From contig JAPLGF010000047.1 in assembly GCA_026390275.1 (NCBI GenBank), positions 5,615-13,007 on the forward strand: DNA of 7,393 nucleotides. The letters run 5' to 3'. The stretch's first letter is position 1; each line of letters begins with the position of its first letter. The position numbers and the translations under genes were made by a program. Under the pieces are notes generated by a model. It was given only the letters and a program-made list of their open reading frames with translations, had not been told where the DNA came from and did not search any database. This document shows positions 5,893 through 7,393 of the stretch, in pieces. The DNA is from Candidatus Atribacteria bacterium (GTDB taxonomy: Bacteria > Atribacterota > Atribacteria > Atribacterales > Atribacteraceae).

Positions 5893-6993
5893 ATGAAGGA
5901 GAAAATTAGGGTCGGTTTACTCTTGGGAGGTCAGTCGGTAGAACACGAGATCTCGATCCTTTCGGCGCGAAATGTCTATGAAGCCATGGATCGGAATAAA
6001 TATGAAATTTTTCTGATCGGTATTGATAAGGAAGGTCGCTGGCATTTCAGTGATGAACGGATTTTTCTGGAGAATGGAATGAAAACCAGACTGAAATCGC
6101 TTCCGGATGATGGCAATTTCCTGGTACTGGTCCCGGGAGGTGAGAGGCAAAGCACCTTTTCTCTGTATCACACCCGGGGGAATATGCCGGTGGATGTGAT
6201 CTTTCCTGTGCTTCATGGTACCCATGGAGAAGATGGAACCGTGCAGGGATTTCTCACTCTGGCCGGAATTCCCTTTGTGGGTGCGGGGATACTGGGCTCT
6301 GCGATTGGAATGGACAAGGAAGTCACCAAGCGTTTGCTCCGAGACGCCGGAATTCCCACCCCTCATTTTCGCGTTTTCCATCCCCGGGACCTCCCGAAGA
6401 TGGACTTCGCCGCTCTGGGTGAAGAGATGGGACTTCCTTTTTTTGTAAAACCGGTGAGTCTCGGTTCCTCGGTTGGTGTCCACAAGGTGAAAACCCGGGA
6501 CGAATTTTTCCCGGCCCTGCAAGATGCCTTTCAATATGACACTAAAATACTCGCTGAACAGTTTATCCCCGGGCGGGAAATTGAATGCTCCATCTTGGGA
6601 AATGATGATCCGGTCGCTTCCCTTCCTGGGGAAATCATCCCCCGCCACGACTTTTACTCCTACGAGGCGAAATACTTAGATAAAGAAGGCGCTATTCTCG
6701 ATGTACCGGCCCAATTGTCTCCCGCTCTTATCCGAAAAATCCAGGAAACCGCTGTGCATGCCTTTCAGGTTTTGAATTGCGAAGGAATGGCCCGGGTGGA
6801 TTTCTTCCTCCGGGGCGAAGACCTCTTCGTCAACGAATTGAACACCATTCCCGGTTTCACTGCTATCAGCATGTATCCGAAGCTCTGGGAAGTGAGCGGC
6901 ATTCCCTACCGGGAGCTCATTGACCGGCTCATTCAATTGGCATTAGAACGTTTCGAACGGGAGAAAAAGCTTAAAACCTCTTATGAAGGGTAG
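5893..6993 (+). CDS. ddl: D-alanine--D-alanine ligase
   Basis: This cytoplasmic ATP-grasp enzyme joins two D-Ala to make the dipeptide for peptidoglycan precursors. At 366 residues it is in the range of DdlA/DdlB proteins. In order: LLGGQSVEHEISILSA (10-25, Glu17 of the D-Ala site), HGTHGEDGTVQG (108-119), VKPVSLGSSVGV (185-196, ATP-binding lysine and glycine-rich loop), YSYEAKY (255-261) and the metal-binding ARVDFF (299-304) and NELNTIPGFT (313-322, with E314 and N316). The omega-loop tyrosine of YxYEAKY is characteristic of D-Ala-D-Ala ligases and unlike VanA-type D-Ala-D-Lac ligases, so an intrinsic vancomycin-resistance specificity is not indicated. AAGGAG at 5876-5881 lies 11 bases before ATG 5893, slightly long. 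It is divergent from the oxidoreductase, with no mur genes visible, so it appears to be transcribed alone. Confidence 0.96.
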   Translation: MKEKIRVGLLLGGQSVEHEISILSARNVYEAMDRNKYEIFLIGIDKEGRWHFSDERIFLENGMKTRLKSLPDDGNFLVLVPGGERQSTFSLYHTRGNMPVDVIFPVLHGTHGEDGTVQGFLTLAGIPFVGAGILGSAIGMDKEVTKRLLRDAGIPTPHFRVFHPRDLPKMDFAALGEEMGLPFFVKPVSLGSSVGVHKVKTRDEFFPALQDAFQYDTKILAEQFIPGREIECSILGNDDPVASLPGEIIPRHDFYSYEAKYLDKEGAILDVPAQLSPALIRKIQETAVHAFQVLNCEGMARVDFFLRGEDLFVNELNTIPGFTAISMYPKLWEVSGIPYRELIDRLIQLALERFEREKKLKTSYEG

Positions 6994-7000
6994 ACCCCCA

Positions 7001-7049
7001 TGCCAAGCTAAAAACCTGGCACCAGCAGAGGACGAAAACTGTTTTTTTT
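7001..7049 (+). terminator. Possible terminator region after ddl
   Basis: TGCCA (7001-7005) and TGGCA (7017-7021) can form a weak 5-bp hairpin, and an eight-base T-run occurs at 7042-7049. The 20 bases between them make this a poor intrinsic terminator; it is reported because the gap separates two convergent genes. Confidence 0.22.
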
Positions 7050-7061
7050 GGTTAATCAGCA

Positions 7062-7393
7062 TCAGCCATGATGAATGGGGATATGGAGGATAAAGGTCAC
7101 GCCGTTCTCCTCGTTTCTGGCTTCAATGGTTCCACCCTGGAGGGTGATGATCCGCTTAACGATGGAAAGACCCAGGCCGAACTCCCCTTTCTGACCATGG
7201 TGAAAAGCCTGAAACAGATGGGGAAGCAGACGGGCTTCAATGGCGGGACCGTCATTCCCAATACGCAGCACGATGGTGGAAAAAGAATTGATCTGCAGCG
7301 TAAGAGAAACGGTATGAACCGCGTAACGGATCTGGTTATCTAAAAGGTTTTCGATGGCCATCATCCACTGTTCCCGATCGCTGAGAAGTGGAC
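7062..7393 (-). CDS. Sensor histidine kinase, C-terminal ATPase part only
   Basis: The frame is open to the right edge (first complete codon reads Pro at 7391-7389), so the sensor, membrane and phospho-acceptor His regions lie outside the window. The visible 110 residues are a HATPase_c domain: SDREQWMMAIENLLDNQIRYA with the N box at 7352-7320, a G1 box NDGPAI at 7256-7239 in which the usual second glycine is Ala, the F-box-like LFQAFHHGQKGEFGLGLSIVKRI with GLG at 7178-7170, and QGGTIEARNEENGVTFILHIP closing the fold. Nothing visible is truncated and the gene ends at TGA 7064-7062. Two-component kinases phosphorylate a response regulator, normally encoded upstream, which would be off the window. 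It is convergent with ddl; a regulatory link to it is not implied. Confidence 0.88.
   Translation of the reverse strand, partial: PLLSDREQWMMAIENLLDNQIRYAVHTVSLTLQINSFSTIVLRIGNDGPAIEARLLPHLFQAFHHGQKGEFGLGLSIVKRIITLQGGTIEARNEENGVTFILHIPIHHG

Noticed and set aside
5917..6648. 243-codon open frame on the minus strand inside ddl.
   Set aside because: A shadow of a clear D-Ala-D-Ala ligase; its translation shows no family pattern and is rich in residues forced by the opposite strand.

Overview
This is a stretch of bacterial chromosome with moderate base composition and ordinary bacterial gene signals (Shine-Dalgarno sites, sigma70-type promoter hexamers, ATG/GTG starts). The gene set is chromosomal housekeeping and accessory: a D-Ala-D-Ala ligase means a peptidoglycan-making bacterium. 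No ribosomal or other strongly taxonomic gene is present, so I do not name a phylum. I see no phage, transposon, CRISPR or integrase signature. No gap between genes exceeds about 240 bases.

Layout, left to right. The window opens inside the 3' half of a CapA-family metallophosphatase-like gene (+), which ends at 496. A hairpin at 553-581 separates it from a convergent FMN-binding Nim/pyridoxamine-phosphate-oxidase-like gene (-, start at 1083). A divergent gene at 1238-2470 (+) encodes a 12-TM MFS exporter of the MFS_3 type. The 239-base gap at 2471-2709 carries no protein gene. It does hold a near-consensus promoter (TTGACA, 17 bases, TTTAAT) followed by about 135 bases that fold into a closed rod. 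An 11-bp helix joins the 5' end to the 3' end, an internal bubble and a long interrupted apical hairpin lie between, and a T-tract follows directly. No + strand gene lies downstream, so this looks like a free-standing structured RNA, in outline similar to 6S RNA. It is the most interesting item in the window.

Three minus-strand genes follow, transcribed right to left: a secreted sulfite-oxidase-fold molybdopterin oxidoreductase (5745 to 5062), a polymerase A protein with an intact 3'-5' exonuclease domain but no 5'-nuclease domain (4998 to 3253), and a small CpXC zinc-ribbon protein (3129 to 2710). They are on one strand with gaps of 63 and 123 bases; whether they share a transcript is uncertain. 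Their products do not suggest one pathway.

The oxidoreductase is divergent from ddl (5893-6993, +), with possible overlapping promoters in the 147-base gap. The window ends in the ATPase domain of a sensor histidine kinase (-), convergent with ddl and cut by the window edge. Apart from the candidate RNA, the region looks like normal chromosome; the genes do not form a visible defence or metabolic island.
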